Assembly (NCBI RefSeq): GCF_003863365.1
Contig: NZ_RQXT01000012.1
Location: 1 to 64,000 of the forward strand
Origin: Mesorhizobium tamadayense
GTDB taxonomy: Bacteria > Pseudomonadota > Alphaproteobacteria > Rhizobiales > Rhizobiaceae
DNA: 64,000 nt
Reading direction: 5' to 3'
Shown here piece by piece: positions 22,118-32,274 of the stretch; position 1 is the first letter of the stretch, and each line of letters opens with the position of its first letter. Under the pieces are notes generated by a model. That model ran no database searches, was not told the DNA's origin, and saw only the letters and a program-made list of their open reading frames with translations. Position numbers and translations under genes: made by a program.

Positions 22118-23239
22118 CTACGCTGCCGCAATCGCCAGCGCATGCCCGCGCGCGTTTTCGCGTAGCGCGTCGAGATGGATCGACTTGACCAGCCCGGCGA
22201 GATCGCCCTCGGCCGATTGCCCGCCAAGCTCCTTCAGCATCAGCCAGCTCACTTCCTGGACACCGGCGATGCGCTTGCCGTTGGCGACCTCGCGCCAGAT
22301 CTTCAGCGCCCGCAGGATGATGCCGTGGGTGGCGGCGGCGAGGCCGGCATTGCGGAACAGCGCCTGCAGCGCCACGTCGTGCCCGCCGGCCAGCAGCGCC
22401 CTCACCCGCTGCTCGGATTGCTGGGTAAGCGCGACCAGCGCCGAGCCGAAGAAGTCGACCTTGCCATGCGCGATGGTACGGATGATGAAGCTTGCGGTGA
22501 GATCGCCGCGCAGCCTCAGATGCTCGATCAGCGCGGCGTGCTCTTCGGCGCGCGTGCCCTCGATCAGCGTCACCGAAGCCTTCACGCAGGCGTCGCGCAT
22601 CACCCGGTCGGCGCGGGCGGGCCCCATCAGCGCCAAGACCAGCGGCGAGCCTTTCAGCGTCTCGCCGAGCTTGACCAAAAGCATGTGCCGGCAGTCGGCG
22701 GGAAGCCGCGCGTCGGCGATCAGCGCTTCGCGCACCAGTGGCAGGTGACCGTGCCGCTCGGCCATGCGGCGGAAGCTCAGTGTGGCGATGTCGGCGCCGC
22801 TGTTGGCAACAAGGGTGGCGCAGGCTTCGGGCTCGCCGATCTCGGCGATGGCAGCCGCCAGCGACATCGAGACGACGGGACGGTTGGCTATGAGCTTCTG
22901 GGTGGCCTTCTGGCCGCAGGCGACGCGATCGATGAGATCGGCATCGGTAAGCAAGGGCGAACGCGCCAGCACCAGGGCCGCCACTTCCGGTTGGTCGGAA
23001 GCGAGCGCTGCGATCACCTGCGGCGGCGCGTGGTGGCTCATCGACAGCGCTTCGGCGAGCGACTGCCGGACCTTGGCGGAGACGTCGTCGAGCAGCAGCG
23101 TGAGCGCTGCCTCGGCGGCGCAGCGATCCTCGAAAGGCAGGTCGGAATTGATGTAGGCGCGCGCCAGCGCGCTTGCGGCGGCGGCGCGCTCGGACACCCT
23201 TGCCGTATCAATCCATTTTAGAAAATGCGAAACAATCAT
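22118..23239 (-). CDS. DUF2336 protein
   Basis: A 373-residue alpha-helical, HEAT-like protein of the DUF2336 family, frequent in alphaproteobacteria and of unknown function. The N-terminus (RVSERAAAASALARAYINSDLPFEDRCAAE, shown here in parts only as a helical stretch, residues 14-45) and repeated Ala/Leu-rich helices are typical. It converges with the FUSC gene, whose stop is 3 bases away, and is divergent from the MaoC gene. Confidence 0.82.
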   Translation of the reverse strand: MIVSHFLKWIDTARVSERAAAASALARAYINSDLPFEDRCAAEAALTLLLDDVSAKVRQSLAEALSMSHHAPPQVIAALASDQPEVAALVLARSPLLTDADLIDRVACGQKATQKLIANRPVVSMSLAAAIAEIGEPEACATLVANSGADIATLSFRRMAERHGHLPLVREALIADARLPADCRHMLLVKLGETLKGSPLVLALMGPARADRVMRDACVKASVTLIEGTRAEEHAALIEHLRLRGDLTASFIIRTIAHGKVDFFGSALVALTQQSEQRVRALLAGGHDVALQALFRNAGLAAATHGIILRALKIWREVANGKRIAGVQEVSWLMLKELGGQSAEGDLAGLVKSIHLDALRENARGHALAIAAA

Positions 23240-23392
23240 GCCGACCAGCTACGCCCTTGCCGGAACGTTTCCCGGCCCCGTCGTGAACGGTAGGCTGCAA
23301 ATGGTTTACGAACGGTTCACCATGTTTCTTAACCGGCTTGATGGAGCCGCGGCCAACGCCTATCAAGCAGGAATAAGCGGAGGGGATCGACC

Positions 23393-23845
23393 ATGGCCGG
23401 GCTTTTTTTGGAAGAGTTCGTCGTCGGCCGCGTCTTCCGGCACACGCTGCGCAAGACCGTCACCGAAAGCGACAACATGCTGTTTTCGGTGATGACGCTG
23501 AACCCGCAGCCCTTGCATATCGATTTCGACTTCGCCGCGAAGAGCGAATGGGGCAGGCCGCTCGTCAATTCGCTGTTCACGCTCGGCCTGATGATCGGCA
23601 TCTCGGTGAACGACATCACCGTCGGCACCACGGTCGCCAATCTCGGCATGAAGGAGACCGTCTTCCCGCACCCGGTCTTCCACGGCGACACCATCCGGGT
23701 CGAGACCACGGTCGTTTCGGTACGCGACTCGAAATCGAAGCCCGATCGCGGCATCGTCGAGTTCGAGCATCGCGCCTACAATCAGGACGATGTTCTTGTC
23801 GCCAAATGCACGAGGCAGGCGATGATGATGAAGAAGGCAGTCTGA
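23393..23845 (+). CDS. MaoC-like (R)-hydratase / mesaconyl-CoA hydratase-type protein
   Basis: A 150-residue single hot-dog-fold MaoC dehydratase. The motif NPQPLHIDFDFA (near residue 37) supplies the Asp/His hydratase site of the family. Such enzymes add water to enoyl-CoA or mesaconyl-CoA thioesters. Its stop shares a base with the next start, which encodes a CitE-like lyase. This MaoC/CitE pairing is typical of beta-methylmalyl/mesaconyl-CoA or related C4/C5-CoA metabolism, which is inference. An AGCGGAGGGG ribosome site lies before the ATG. Confidence 0.87.
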   Translation: MAGLFLEEFVVGRVFRHTLRKTVTESDNMLFSVMTLNPQPLHIDFDFAAKSEWGRPLVNSLFTLGLMIGISVNDITVGTTVANLGMKETVFPHPVFHGDTIRVETTVVSVRDSKSKPDRGIVEFEHRAYNQDDVLVAKCTRQAMMMKKAV

Positions 23846-24726
23846 TGCGTTCGCTGCTGTTCGTGCCGGGCGATTCCGAGCGGAAGCTGGAAAAGGGCTT
23901 TGGCGCCGGCGCCGATGTGGTCATCGTCGACCTCGAGGATTCCGTTGCCAGCGCCAACAAAACGGCGGCGCGCGCTGTCGCTGCGCGCTTCATCTCAAGT
24001 CAAAGGCAAAAGACAAGCTCAGCCGTCTATGTCCGCGTCAACGACCTTTCCACCGGCCTGACCGACGACGACCTCGCGGCACTTGTCCCCGCCGAGCCCG
24101 ACGGCATCATGCTGCCGAAGTCGAACGGCGGACAGGACGTCCAGCAGTTGGCAGCCAAACTCAGGGTGCACGAAGCCGAAAGCGGGTTGCCGGACGGCGG
24201 CATAAGAATCCTGCCGATCATCACCGAGACCGCGGCCGGCGTGCTGGCGGCCGCGAGCTATGCCGGCGCAAGCGCCCGGCTCGCCGGTTTGACCTGGGGT
24301 GCGGAAGACCTGTCGGCAGCGATCGGCGCGCGCGCCGCGCGAGACGAGGGCGGCCGCCACACCGATGTGTTCCGCCTGGCACGCGCGATGACCATCCTGG
24401 CAGCCGGCGGGGCGGAAGTCGCGGCGATCGATACCGTCTTTCCGGATTTCCGCGACATGGCCGCTTTCGAGGCCGAGTGCCGCGAGGCCGAGCGCGACGG
24501 CTTTACTGGCAAGATGGCGATCCATCCGGCGCAGGTGCCCATCATCAACGCCGCCTTCACGCCGTCGGTCGAGGCGGTCGAGCGATCGCAGGCGATCGTC
24601 GACGCCTTCGCGGCGGCGGGAAATCCGGGCGTGGTCGGCATCGACGGTAAGATGTATGACCGGCCGCATCTGCGTCTGGCTGAGCGTCTGTTGGCCCGCG
24701 CCAAAGGGGCAGGGATCTCGGCCTGA
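23845..24726 (+). CDS. HpcH/HpaI-CitE family CoA ester lyase
   Basis: A 293-residue CitE-like (beta/alpha)8 lyase. It shows RSLLFVPGDSERKLEKG, VIVDLEDSV and GLTWGAEDLSAAIGA, which hold the Mg- and CoA-binding residues of malyl/citramalyl-CoA-type lyases. I placed the start at 23845 because it overlaps the MaoC stop (TGATG) and matches the family N-terminus; the longer open frame runs into the MaoC gene out of register. It probably cleaves or forms a malyl-CoA-type thioester together with the MaoC hydratase. Confidence 0.9.
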   Translation: MRSLLFVPGDSERKLEKGFGAGADVVIVDLEDSVASANKTAARAVAARFISSQRQKTSSAVYVRVNDLSTGLTDDDLAALVPAEPDGIMLPKSNGGQDVQQLAAKLRVHEAESGLPDGGIRILPIITETAAGVLAAASYAGASARLAGLTWGAEDLSAAIGARAARDEGGRHTDVFRLARAMTILAAGGAEVAAIDTVFPDFRDMAAFEAECREAERDGFTGKMAIHPAQVPIINAAFTPSVEAVERSQAIVDAFAAAGNPGVVGIDGKMYDRPHLRLAERLLARAKGAGISA

Positions 24727-24746
24727 TCCGCTGCAGCTGAGCCGCG

Positions 24747-25353
24747 CTACTCCTTCCCCCAGCGCGGCCGCCGCATCGAAAATATCTCGTTGACGCTGGC
24801 ATAGTCCATATAGCCGAGCCGGCCGACATTGCCGGCCCTGACGATGTCGAATTGGCCGTCCCTGAGATAAGCATCGTCGATGTGGACGCCGACGCCTCAC
24901 CGGCGACGATGATGGCGCTGGTTTCGCTACCGTCCAGCGCTCGTGGCCGAAATATCTCCGTCACCTTGCATTGGAGCGCGGCGGGCGCCTCCGCCACGCG
25001 CGGCGGCGCGACGAGGCGCGACGGCGCCATGGCGAGATCGGCGTAGCCGAACTCGCTGACCCCGCGCGGCGCATCGACCGCCGTGCGGTTCATCTTCTCG
25101 GCCAGCTCGCGGCTGACGAGGTCGGCGACGAATTCGCCCGTCTCTTCAGCGAAGGTGGCGCTGTCCTTCGCGCCCTCAGATGAGAACCAGACGATGAAAG
25201 GACGCGTCGAGAAGGCGTTGAAGAAGGAACAGGGCGCGAGGTTGATCTCGCCGGCCCTGTTCAATTCGAGATCCATCCGATGGGGCGGGGTGCCACGATC
25301 GCCTTGGACGGATCGTGCGGCAGGCCATGCCCCTTCGAAGGCTCGTAGAACAT
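24747..25353 (-). pseudogene. Flavin reductase-like protein, two frameshifts
   Basis: Translation from ATG 25353 gives MFYEPSKGHGLPHDPSKAIV and then APRPIGWIS, the normal start of a flavin reductase-like domain protein. It then meets a TGA; one missing base near 25263 puts the sequence into the frame carrying NLAPCSFFNAFSTRPF. A second one-base loss near 24890 shifts the tail. The expected ending (VHIDDAYLRDG... to RPRWGKE) is in the third frame and stops at 24747. The start lies one base after the nitroreductase stop, so the two formed an operon. Two independent one-base losses suggest a dead gene, or sequencing error. Confidence 0.82.
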
Positions 25354-25354
25354 G

Positions 25355-25939
25355 TCAGCCGGCCCAGGGCCCGGTGTATTCGGCATAGAGCTTCGCCGGA
25401 TCGGGCCGCGGCCGCTCCGGCGCCGGCCCCTGGTATGAGCCGATATGGACGAAGCCTACGACGCGCTCTTGCGGCGACAGCCCGAGGATCGCCCTGCCCT
25501 CCGCAACGTCGGAATACCAGTTGCTGATCATGTTGGTGCCATAGCCCAGCGCATTGGCCGCGATCATCAGATTCATAGCCGCCATTCCGCCCGACAGGAA
25601 CATCTCCCATTGCGGGATCTTCGGGTTCTCTCTCGGCACCGACACCACGCCGATCACCAGCGGCGCGCGCGAGAAGCGCGCCAGTTCCTGGTTGCGCCGC
25701 CCCTCGGCCAGCGGCCCCTCGCGCTGCTCGGCGAGCGCCGCGAGCTTCTTGCCGATTTCGACCCGCGCTTCGCCGCGGTACAGGATGAAGCGCCAGGGCT
25801 CGAGCCGGCCATGGTCCGGCACCCGCGAGGCGGCTGCGATCATCGTGGCGATTTCCGTATCGCTCGGCGCCGGCTCCTTGAGGTCTGGAATCGGCGCGGA
25901 ATTGCGGGTCAGCAGGAAGTCGATGATCGGCGACGCCAT
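25355..25939 (-). CDS. Nitroreductase-family protein
   Basis: A 194-residue FMN-dependent nitroreductase of the short YdjA-like type. It shows the family landmarks AAASRVPDHGRLEPWRF near residue 35, MAAMNLMIAANALGYGTN, and GLSPQERVVGFVHIG. These enzymes reduce nitro or related compounds with NAD(P)H. The ATG at 25939 has AGGAGA upstream; an in-frame ATG at 25960 has none. The adjacent flavin reductase gene could once have shared its role. Confidence 0.88.
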   Translation of the reverse strand: MASPIIDFLLTRNSAPIPDLKEPAPSDTEIATMIAAASRVPDHGRLEPWRFILYRGEARVEIGKKLAALAEQREGPLAEGRRNQELARFSRAPLVIGVVSVPRENPKIPQWEMFLSGGMAAMNLMIAANALGYGTNMISNWYSDVAEGRAILGLSPQERVVGFVHIGSYQGPAPERPRPDPAKLYAEYTGPWAG

Positions 25940-26102
25940 GGGCGCAAGTCTCCTGAGCATTCAAATTTTGAGCTGAAGCGCGCCGGTGGGAGGTCGGGCG
26001 GCTCGGGCAATGGCGCATTATGCGCCGGATAAAGAGCCCTGATGGAAGGCGGCAGGCTCTTGAGCCTTGAAATTGCCACCGCCTTGGGCTTCAACGCAAG
26101 GC

Positions 26103-27068
26103 ATGTTTGAGGGGACTCTGCGCCTTTTCGTGATCGGGCTCATCGCCGCGCTGTTCGCGGTGCCGGTTTCGTTCGCGCTGGCCCAGAACGCCAACGACGT
26201 CGGCGACATCAAGCTGCCGGGCATCTCGAGCTATGCGACGCCAAAGAGCGAGAGGTCGCTGGCGCTGGGCAGCGGCGGCGCGATCACCCTTTCGGCGCAA
26301 CTGACCGACAAGGGCGCCGACATCACCCGCGGCATCGTGTGGCGCGTGTTCAAGCCGGAGCCCGCGGGCGACGGCAAGCTGCCGATGGTCGCGTCCGCGC
26401 ATGGGGGCACTGCGGTGTTCCAGCTCGATCCCGGCAGCTACCTTGTCCACGCCTCCTATGGGCGGGCCGGGGCCACCAAGCGCATCACCGTCGGCAAGGA
26501 CGCCAAGCGCGAGAGCCTCGTCCTCGACGCCGGCGGCTTGAAGCTCGACGCCGTGACGTCAGGCGGCGCGCATATCCCGCCGAAGAAGCTCCGCTTCTCG
26601 ATCTATGAGAGCCATGCCGAGCAAAATGGCGACCGCGCTCTGATCGCCCCCGATGTCGAGCCGAACACGGTGGTGCGGCTGAATGCCGGCACCTACCACG
26701 TCGTCTCCACTTACGGCGCGGTCAACGCCGTGATCCGCTCCGACATCCGCGTCGAGGCCGGCAAGCTGACGGAGGCGACCGTCGAGCACCGCGCGGCCGA
26801 GATGACGATGAAGCTGGTGCGCGAGCCAGGCGGCGAGGCAATCGCCGACACCTCGTGGTCGCTGCTCAACGAATCCGGCGATCCGATCAAGGAAGCCGTC
26901 GGGGCCTTCGCCTCGATGGTGCTGGCCGAGGGCCAATACACCATCATCGCTAAGAACCGCGACCGCATCTACCAGAAGGATTTCACGGTCGTTGCCGGCC
27001 AGAACCAGGAGATCGAGGTCGTGGCCAACGAATCGTCAGCCATCGATCCCGAGGAAGGCGCGGACTGA
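26103..27068 (+). CDS. Exported conserved hypothetical protein
   Basis: A 321-residue protein with a clear Sec signal peptide (LRLFVIGLIAALFAVPVSFALA). The mature part is rich in beta-strand-like repeats. Several segments resemble each other (PGSYLVHASYGRAGATKRI, NAGTYHVVSTYGAVNAVIR, EGQYTIIAKNRDRIYQKDF), each ending in a glycine-tyrosine strand. This suggests three or four tandem Ig- or carboxypeptidase-regulatory-like domains. The tail is acidic. I do not recognise a function. ATG 26103 is chosen because the signal peptide starts there. Confidence 0.7.
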   Translation: MFEGTLRLFVIGLIAALFAVPVSFALAQNANDVGDIKLPGISSYATPKSERSLALGSGGAITLSAQLTDKGADITRGIVWRVFKPEPAGDGKLPMVASAHGGTAVFQLDPGSYLVHASYGRAGATKRITVGKDAKRESLVLDAGGLKLDAVTSGGAHIPPKKLRFSIYESHAEQNGDRALIAPDVEPNTVVRLNAGTYHVVSTYGAVNAVIRSDIRVEAGKLTEATVEHRAAEMTMKLVREPGGEAIADTSWSLLNESGDPIKEAVGAFASMVLAEGQYTIIAKNRDRIYQKDFTVVAGQNQEIEVVANESSAIDPEEGAD

Positions 27069-27083
27069 CGGCGCCTAGACCGC

Positions 27084-27896
27084 TCACTCGAAGTGATAGT
27101 TCAGGCCGATACGCACGGTCCGCTCGTGGAACTTGGCCGACACTTTGAAATTTATCGGCGATGTGGTGGGAGCATCAAAGGTTTGCTTGCCAAGATCGAC
27201 GTACAGATATTCAGCCTTCACGCTCCAGCTGGGTGCCAGTATCGTTTCGACGCCTGCTCCGAGGGTCCATCCCAGCCGAACGTCTGACTTTGAGCTGTCC
27301 CCGCAAATCGTCGCGTCAGGAATACAGCCTGAGGTTACATCATCGACATGGAACCCGAGGCTCGCTTTTCCGTAGGCCAGACCGCCGGTGGCAAAGATCA
27401 GCCAGTCAGGATTGACCCAGCACGGCCGCGCACCGTCCCGTACCAGTCTACTTTCTTGCTGACGGCTGTGCTTGTCTCGTCAAAAAACTGCGGAGTCCTT
27501 CCTTGCGAATCCGAGCCCTTTATCCCCGATAGTTGTAGATCTGCCTCGATGCCGATTACCCAGTTGGAAGGCAACTGCCAGTTATACCCAGCCTGACCGC
27601 CGCCAACCATGCCTCGAGCGGATGGCGACAGCGACGTTGGAAACGAACCAGCTTCTTGGAAAGCGTCTATAACTCCCTGAATATCCTCTACGGGAAAACC
27701 GTCCGGTGCACGTGCAGGCGCGGGGTTTCATCAGCAATGTCGCATCGCCAGAATCCCAGCCATAGCCGACATTGGCGCCGATATAGGCGCCGCTCCAGGA
27801 CGGAGTAGCATCACCTGCCTTGGCGGAACCCGCCGCAGCGAATCCGGCGCCGCCCGAGGCTAGGCTCATCACCATAAGTGTTTTCGCGATATTCAT
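27084..27896 (-). pseudogene. Outer-membrane beta-barrel (Omp25/Omp31-like) protein, broken
   Basis: The first part encodes MNIAKTLMVMSLASGGAG, a signal peptide, and then SWSGAYIGANVGYGWDSGDA, typical of rhizobial Omp25/Omp31-like porins. Near 27725 the frame is lost and the barrel continues in another frame (AGYNWQLPSNWVIGIEADLQ). Near 27410 it changes again: the third frame holds NPDWLIFATGGLAYGKASLG and ends with a beta-signal-like RIGLNYHF before the stop at 27084. At least two indels are needed to rebuild it. A decayed gene is most likely; sequencing error is possible. Confidence 0.8.
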
Positions 27897-28061
27897 CGGC
27901 TTAGTTCCCCAACCCAAGCCTTTGATAGCAAATCCTGCAACCTATGACTGTGGCCGCACGGTCACAGTATAAATATCTGCCAAGTATTCAAGAAACAGCT
28001 AAAATATCGATTATTTCCATCGACTGCGGTTCCAAGTTGGAAACTATCGCCCGAGAGGCTC

Positions 28062-28994
28062 TCAGGCCGCCTTGCGCATGCGACGGGGCAAGAAATGGAC
28101 ACGGCCGCGTGCCGGCGCCAGATCGAAGACGCTGCGGTAGAGCCGGTCGAGCAGTACCTTGCGGTCGCGCAGCGGCTCCAGCTCGCTCCAACTCAGCACG
28201 TCGCCGATGCGCAACTCGATCGCCTTGCCGGACTGCCGCGCGAACTCGCGGATGAGCAAGGAGGTGCGCAGCGTCAGCGACGCCTTGCCGACGAACTTCG
28301 CCACGCGGTTGTCGCGCTCGGCCATGTTCATCGGGCCGCTGACCAGATGGAACAGGCGGCCGTTCTGGCCGGAGAAATGCATCGGGACGACCGAGGCCTT
28401 AGCCTCCTGGATCAGCTTGGCTGGGAACATCTTCCACGGTAGGTCGATCGCACGGCCGAACCCCTTCGGCGCCGTGGCGACGCCGCCGGCCGGGAAGACG
28501 ACAATGGTGACGCCTTCCTTCAACAGCCGCACCGCCTCATGGCGCACGGCCATGTTGTTCTTCAGCGCTTCCTTGGTCTCGGAAAAATCGATCGGCAGCG
28601 AATAGGCTTCCATCTCGCGGATCCTGAGCAGATCCTTGTGGATCATGACCCGGAACGGACGGCCGAGCTGCTCGGCGAGCGACAGCACGGCAATGCCGTC
28701 GCCGATGCCGAACGGATGGTTGGCGACGATCACCAGCGGCGTTTCCGGCAAATTCGCCGGCGGCCAATGGCCGGCGTTGCGCACCTTGACGTCGATCAGC
28801 TCAAGCATGCGGCTGAACACGCGCTCGCCGGTCGGCGCAACCTGGCGGCGCCAGAAATCATAGAGCACGGCAAAGCGGTCGCGGCCCGACAGGCCTTCGA
28901 CGGAACGGATGAACCACCGCGTCAGCGCCGGCTGATGCTGGTTGGCGTAGGAGAGCTCGGGAAACGGCCTTTCCCGCAGTTTCAGCTTGAGCAC
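28062..28994 (-). CDS. Lysophospholipid acyltransferase-family protein
   Basis: A roughly 310-residue PlsC-like acyltransferase. The motif VIVANHPFGIGDG contains the catalytic His/Asp pair (spaced H-x5-D here), and VVFPAGGVATAP resembles the substrate-binding block. Such enzymes transfer acyl groups to lysophospholipids or ornithine-type lipids. I prefer the GTG start at 28994 (VLKLKLRERPFPELSYANQ) because upstream residues look non-coding; ATG at 29060 would add 22 residues. Acceptor specificity cannot be told from the sequence. Confidence 0.82.
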   Translation of the reverse strand: MLKLKLRERPFPELSYANQHQPALTRWFIRSVEGLSGRDRFAVLYDFWRRQVAPTGERVFSRMLELIDVKVRNAGHWPPANLPETPLVIVANHPFGIGDGIAVLSLAEQLGRPFRVMIHKDLLRIREMEAYSLPIDFSETKEALKNNMAVRHEAVRLLKEGVTIVVFPAGGVATAPKGFGRAIDLPWKMFPAKLIQEAKASVVPMHFSGQNGRLFHLVSGPMNMAERDNRVAKFVGKASLTLRTSLLIREFARQSGKAIELRIGDVLSWSELEPLRDRKVLLDRLYRSVFDLAPARGRVHFLPRRMRKAA

Positions 28995-29066
28995 GGCGGC
29001 TCGGTTACAAGGTTGGCGTGACAGGCGTATGAAAATGGCGGTGGACCATGCCGCCGCCATTCCATT

Positions 29067-29111
29067 GCATGTCGCCCAAAAGTGTGCAGCGGTTTTGGGA
29101 AAACGACATGC
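29067..29111. repeat. Intergenic palindrome, rhizobial type
   Basis: An inverted repeat with arms GCATGTCG (29067-29074) and CGACATGC (29104-29111), and an inner CCCAAAA/TTTTGGG pair. It resembles a palindromic unit I know as widespread between genes in Mesorhizobium-like genomes. It lies between thrS and the acyltransferase gene, both on the minus strand. Confidence 0.75.
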
Positions 29112-29126
29112 ATCAAAAACGAAGAC

Positions 29127-29170
29127 CTAAAGCGCGTCGCCTGAATCCGTTTCAGCGCCACGCGCTTTAG
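29127..29170. repeat. Second intergenic palindrome beside thrS
   Basis: Arms CTAAAGCGCG (29127-29136) and CGCGCTTTAG (29161-29170) are exact inverted repeats around a GAATCCGTTTCAG loop. The unit usually travels with the preceding palindrome in related genomes. It ends 16 bases after the thrS stop, so it may also act as a transcript-end hairpin. Confidence 0.75.
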
Positions 29171-29185
29171 AGAGGTTCGGGAAAA

Positions 29186-31159
29186 TCAGGCCGCGCGGCG
29201 CTTGCGGTCCGGCGCGACCGCTTCGTCGGCAAGCAACTTCACCGCGTCCGCCAGCTTGAGCGATTCCTGGTCGCGGGAGCCGAGCCGGCGGATATTGACG
29301 GTCTCCTCCTCCGCCTCGCGCCTGCCGCAGACGAGGATAACCGGGACCTTGGCAAGCGAATGCTCGCGCACCTTGTAGTTGATCTTCTCGTTGCGCAGGT
29401 CCGCTTCGGCCAGCAGGCCCGCAGCCTTCAGCCGCCCGACCACCTTCATCGCATACTCATCGGCGTCGGAGGTGATCGTCGCCACCACCACCTGCAGCGG
29501 CGCGAACCACAGCGGGAAATGGCCGGAATAGTTCTCGATCAGAATGCCGAGGAAACGCTCCATCGAGCCGCACACCGCGCGATGCACCATGACCGGCTGC
29601 TTCTTCTCCGAATCCGAGCCGATATAGAAGGCGCCAAAACGTTCCGGCAGGTTGAAGTCGACCTGCGTGGTGCCGCACTGCCATTCGCGGCCGATAGCGT
29701 CCTTCAGCACATATTCGAATTTCGGACCGTAGAAGGCGCCCTCGCCCGGATTGATCGAGATCTTGATGCGGTTGCCGGAGCGCGTGCGGATCGTCTCCAG
29801 CACATCGCTCATGATCGCCTCGGCATGATCCCAGGCCTCGTCGGTGCCGACGCGCTTGTCCGGCCGCGTCGACAGCTTCACGGCGACCTCATCGAAGCCG
29901 AAATCGGCATAGGTCGACAGGATCAGGTCGTTGATGCGCAGGCATTCCGCGGCGAGCTGCTCCTCGGTACAGAAGATATGCGCGTCGTCCTGAGTGAAGC
30001 CGCGCACGCGCATCAGCCCGTGCAGCGCGCCTGATGGCTCGTAGCGATGCACATTGCCAAACTCCGCAAGCTTTACGGGCAGTTCGCGGTAAGACTTCAA
30101 CCCATGCTTGAATATCTGCACATGGCCGGGGCAGTTCATAGGCTTCAGCGCGAAGATGCGGTCGTCGTCGGTATCGTCGCCTGCGACCGTCACCTTGAAC
30201 ATCGCGTCGCGGTACCAGCCCCAGTGGCCGGACGTCTCCCACAGGCTCTTGTCCAGCACCTGCGGCGCGTTGACTTCCTGGTAGCCGTGCTCGTCGAGGC
30301 GGCGGCGCATGTAGCTGACCAGGTTCTGGAACATCTTCCAGCCCTTGGCGTGCCAGAAGACGACGCCCGGTCCTTCCTCCTGGAAATGGAACAGGTCCAT
30401 CTCGCGGCCGACCTTGCGATGATCGCGCTTCTCGGCTTCCTCCAGCAGCGTCTGGTAGGCCTCGAGCTGCGCCTGGTCGGCAAAGGCGGTGCCGTAGATG
30501 CGCGTCAGCATCGGGTTGTTGGAATCGCCGCGCCAGTAAGCGCCTGCAACCTTCATCAGCTTGAAGGCATTGCCGATCTGTCCGGTGGAAGCCATGTGCG
30601 GACCACGGCAGAGGTCGAACCAGCCCCCCTGGGCGTAGATCTTGAGATCCTGATCCTCGGGAATAGCGTCGATCAGCTCGAGCTTGTAGCGCTCGCCCTT
30701 GTCGGCGAAGACCTTCTTCGCCTTCTCGCGCGACCAGACCTCCTTGGTGAACGGCTTGTTGCGCGCGATGATCTCGCGCATCTTCTTCTCGATCGCGGGA
30801 AAATCATCCGGCGTGAACGGCTCGTTGCGCGCGAAGTCGTAGTAGAACCCGTTCTCGATCACTGGCCCGATGGTCACCTGCGTTCCCGGCCAGAGCTCCT
30901 GCACTGCCTCGGCCAGCACATGTGCGGCATCGTGGCGGATAAGCTCCAAGGCACGCGGGTCGTCGCGGGTGATGATCTCGACCTTGCCGGATTTGCCGAG
31001 CGGATCGGAAAGGTCGCGGATGGTGCCGTCGATCGCATAGGCCACGGCTTTCTTGGCCAGCGACCTGGAGATCGACTCGGCAAGACCGGCGCCGGTCATC
31101 GCCGCGTCGTAATCGCGGACGGAGCCATCGGGAAATGTCAGGGAAACGGAATTCAGCAT
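29186..31159 (-). CDS. thrS: Threonyl-tRNA synthetase
   Basis: A 657-residue class II synthetase that charges tRNA-Thr. The N-terminal TGS domain ([13 protein letters not shown]) is followed by the editing domain ([32 protein letters not shown]), the catalytic core ([32 protein letters not shown]), and the anticodon-binding domain. I set the start at 31159 because AGGAGA lies just upstream and the TGS domain begins there; an open frame to 31231 adds an unlikely leader. Confidence 0.97.
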   Translation of the reverse strand: MLNSVSLTFPDGSVRDYDAAMTGAGLAESISRSLAKKAVAYAIDGTIRDLSDPLGKSGKVEIITRDDPRALELIRHDAAHVLAEAVQELWPGTQVTIGPVIENGFYYDFARNEPFTPDDFPAIEKKMREIIARNKPFTKEVWSREKAKKVFADKGERYKLELIDAIPEDQDLKIYAQGGWFDLCRGPHMASTGQIGNAFKLMKVAGAYWRGDSNNPMLTRIYGTAFADQAQLEAYQTLLEEAEKRDHRKVGREMDLFHFQEEGPGVVFWHAKGWKMFQNLVSYMRRRLDEHGYQEVNAPQVLDKSLWETSGHWGWYRDAMFKVTVAGDDTDDDRIFALKPMNCPGHVQIFKHGLKSYRELPVKLAEFGNVHRYEPSGALHGLMRVRGFTQDDAHIFCTEEQLAAECLRINDLILSTYADFGFDEVAVKLSTRPDKRVGTDEAWDHAEAIMSDVLETIRTRSGNRIKISINPGEGAFYGPKFEYVLKDAIGREWQCGTTQVDFNLPERFGAFYIGSDSEKKQPVMVHRAVCGSMERFLGILIENYSGHFPLWFAPLQVVVATITSDADEYAMKVVGRLKAAGLLAEADLRNEKINYKVREHSLAKVPVILVCGRREAEEETVNIRRLGSRDQESLKLADAVKLLADEAVAPDRKRRAA

Positions 31160-31321
31160 CAGAGTTCTCCTATCCAGTCCCGCAAACGAGCGCGGGTGGT
31201 GAAATGCATGTCGCCTCAAGGTGGGTGGCATGCGCAGGTTTAGCCGGAGGCGCCAATCACAAGGACTATGGCCGGCGGGCGCGGTTTTAGAGGCAGATTC
31301 CGCCGCCGTAAAGTCGCGATC

Positions 31322-32131
31322 TCATCCTATTAGGCCGGGCAGATCCTTTAGGAAGGCTGCCCGCGTGGCGAGCCCCTTCGGCATGCCGTCGCGCTTTGCG
31401 TCGACAACAAGCCGGGCGAACACGATGCGGCGGCCATCCTTCTCCGCCCAGCCGACGAACCAGCCGAGCGACCGCTTGTTCTTATCTCGCGCTGTGCTGC
31501 CGGTCTTGCCCTGCACCGACCAGCCGCCGGCCTTGAAGCTTGGCATGATCGCTTTCGTCATCTCATGCGCCTTGGCCGAAACCGGCATTTTGCCGGCAAG
31601 CAGCCGGCGCAGGAATGTCGCTTGCTCGACGGGCGAGATTTCGAGCGAGGAATCCACCCAGGAATTGGTCAGGCCGTCGTTCTTGCCGGCGCCGCCAGAG
31701 ACATCCGCATTGCCGTAGCCGAATTTCGATATGTAGCCGGCGAAACTTTTCGCCCCCAGCCGGCGCGTGATCTCGCGCGAATACCAGATGATGGAATCGC
31801 GTTCCCAGATCGTCGGGTCAACGATCTTGCGGTCGCGCTTCACCGCGTTGAACTCGGGCTTGTAGTCCCAGCGCGGCGTGTGCTGGTCGCTCAGGATTCC
31901 GGCATCGTAGCCGATCAGCGCCAGAGGCACCTTGAAGGTGGAAGCCGGGCTGACGCGCCGGTCGCAGACGCCGTCCTGGTAAAGCGTCGCACCGCTCGTC
32001 GAATCCTGGATCAGCGTGCAGTGGATGTCCTCGAGCGGCGCCGATTGCGCCCGCACCGGCAGGCCGAGCATCCAGGCCAGAAGGAACAGGACGATTGCAA
32101 TAATGAAGGGGTAGCGGTCCATCTGGCGCAT
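31322..32131 (-). CDS. Class D (OXA-type) beta-lactamase homologue
   Basis: A 269-residue exported serine beta-lactamase homologue of class D. After a signal peptide (cleavage near VRAQS) it shows the nucleophile motif STFK (S64, K67), an S-I-I triad in [16 protein letters not shown], and the QGKTGS motif. These correspond to the class D STxK, SxV, YGN and KTG boxes. Activity on particular antibiotics cannot be inferred. The gene is chromosomal in context (thrS and yidD neighbours), suggesting an intrinsic rather than acquired gene. Confidence 0.88.
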   Translation of the reverse strand: MRQMDRYPFIIAIVLFLLAWMLGLPVRAQSAPLEDIHCTLIQDSTSGATLYQDGVCDRRVSPASTFKVPLALIGYDAGILSDQHTPRWDYKPEFNAVKRDRKIVDPTIWERDSIIWYSREITRRLGAKSFAGYISKFGYGNADVSGGAGKNDGLTNSWVDSSLEISPVEQATFLRRLLAGKMPVSAKAHEMTKAIMPSFKAGGWSVQGKTGSTARDKNKRSLGWFVGWAEKDGRRIVFARLVVDAKRDGMPKGLATRAAFLKDLPGLIG

Positions 32132-32274
32132 GCGAAGCTCACTGTTGGAAGGAATTACGGCGAGCTGCTTAGCGATGCGTCTTGTCTCGATTTTGTCTCA
32201 AATTCGCAGTGTTTGTGCAGGCTTGCGTTAACCCTAACGGAGGGTAAAGAACGGCGCGTTGCTCACCGCTGCTA

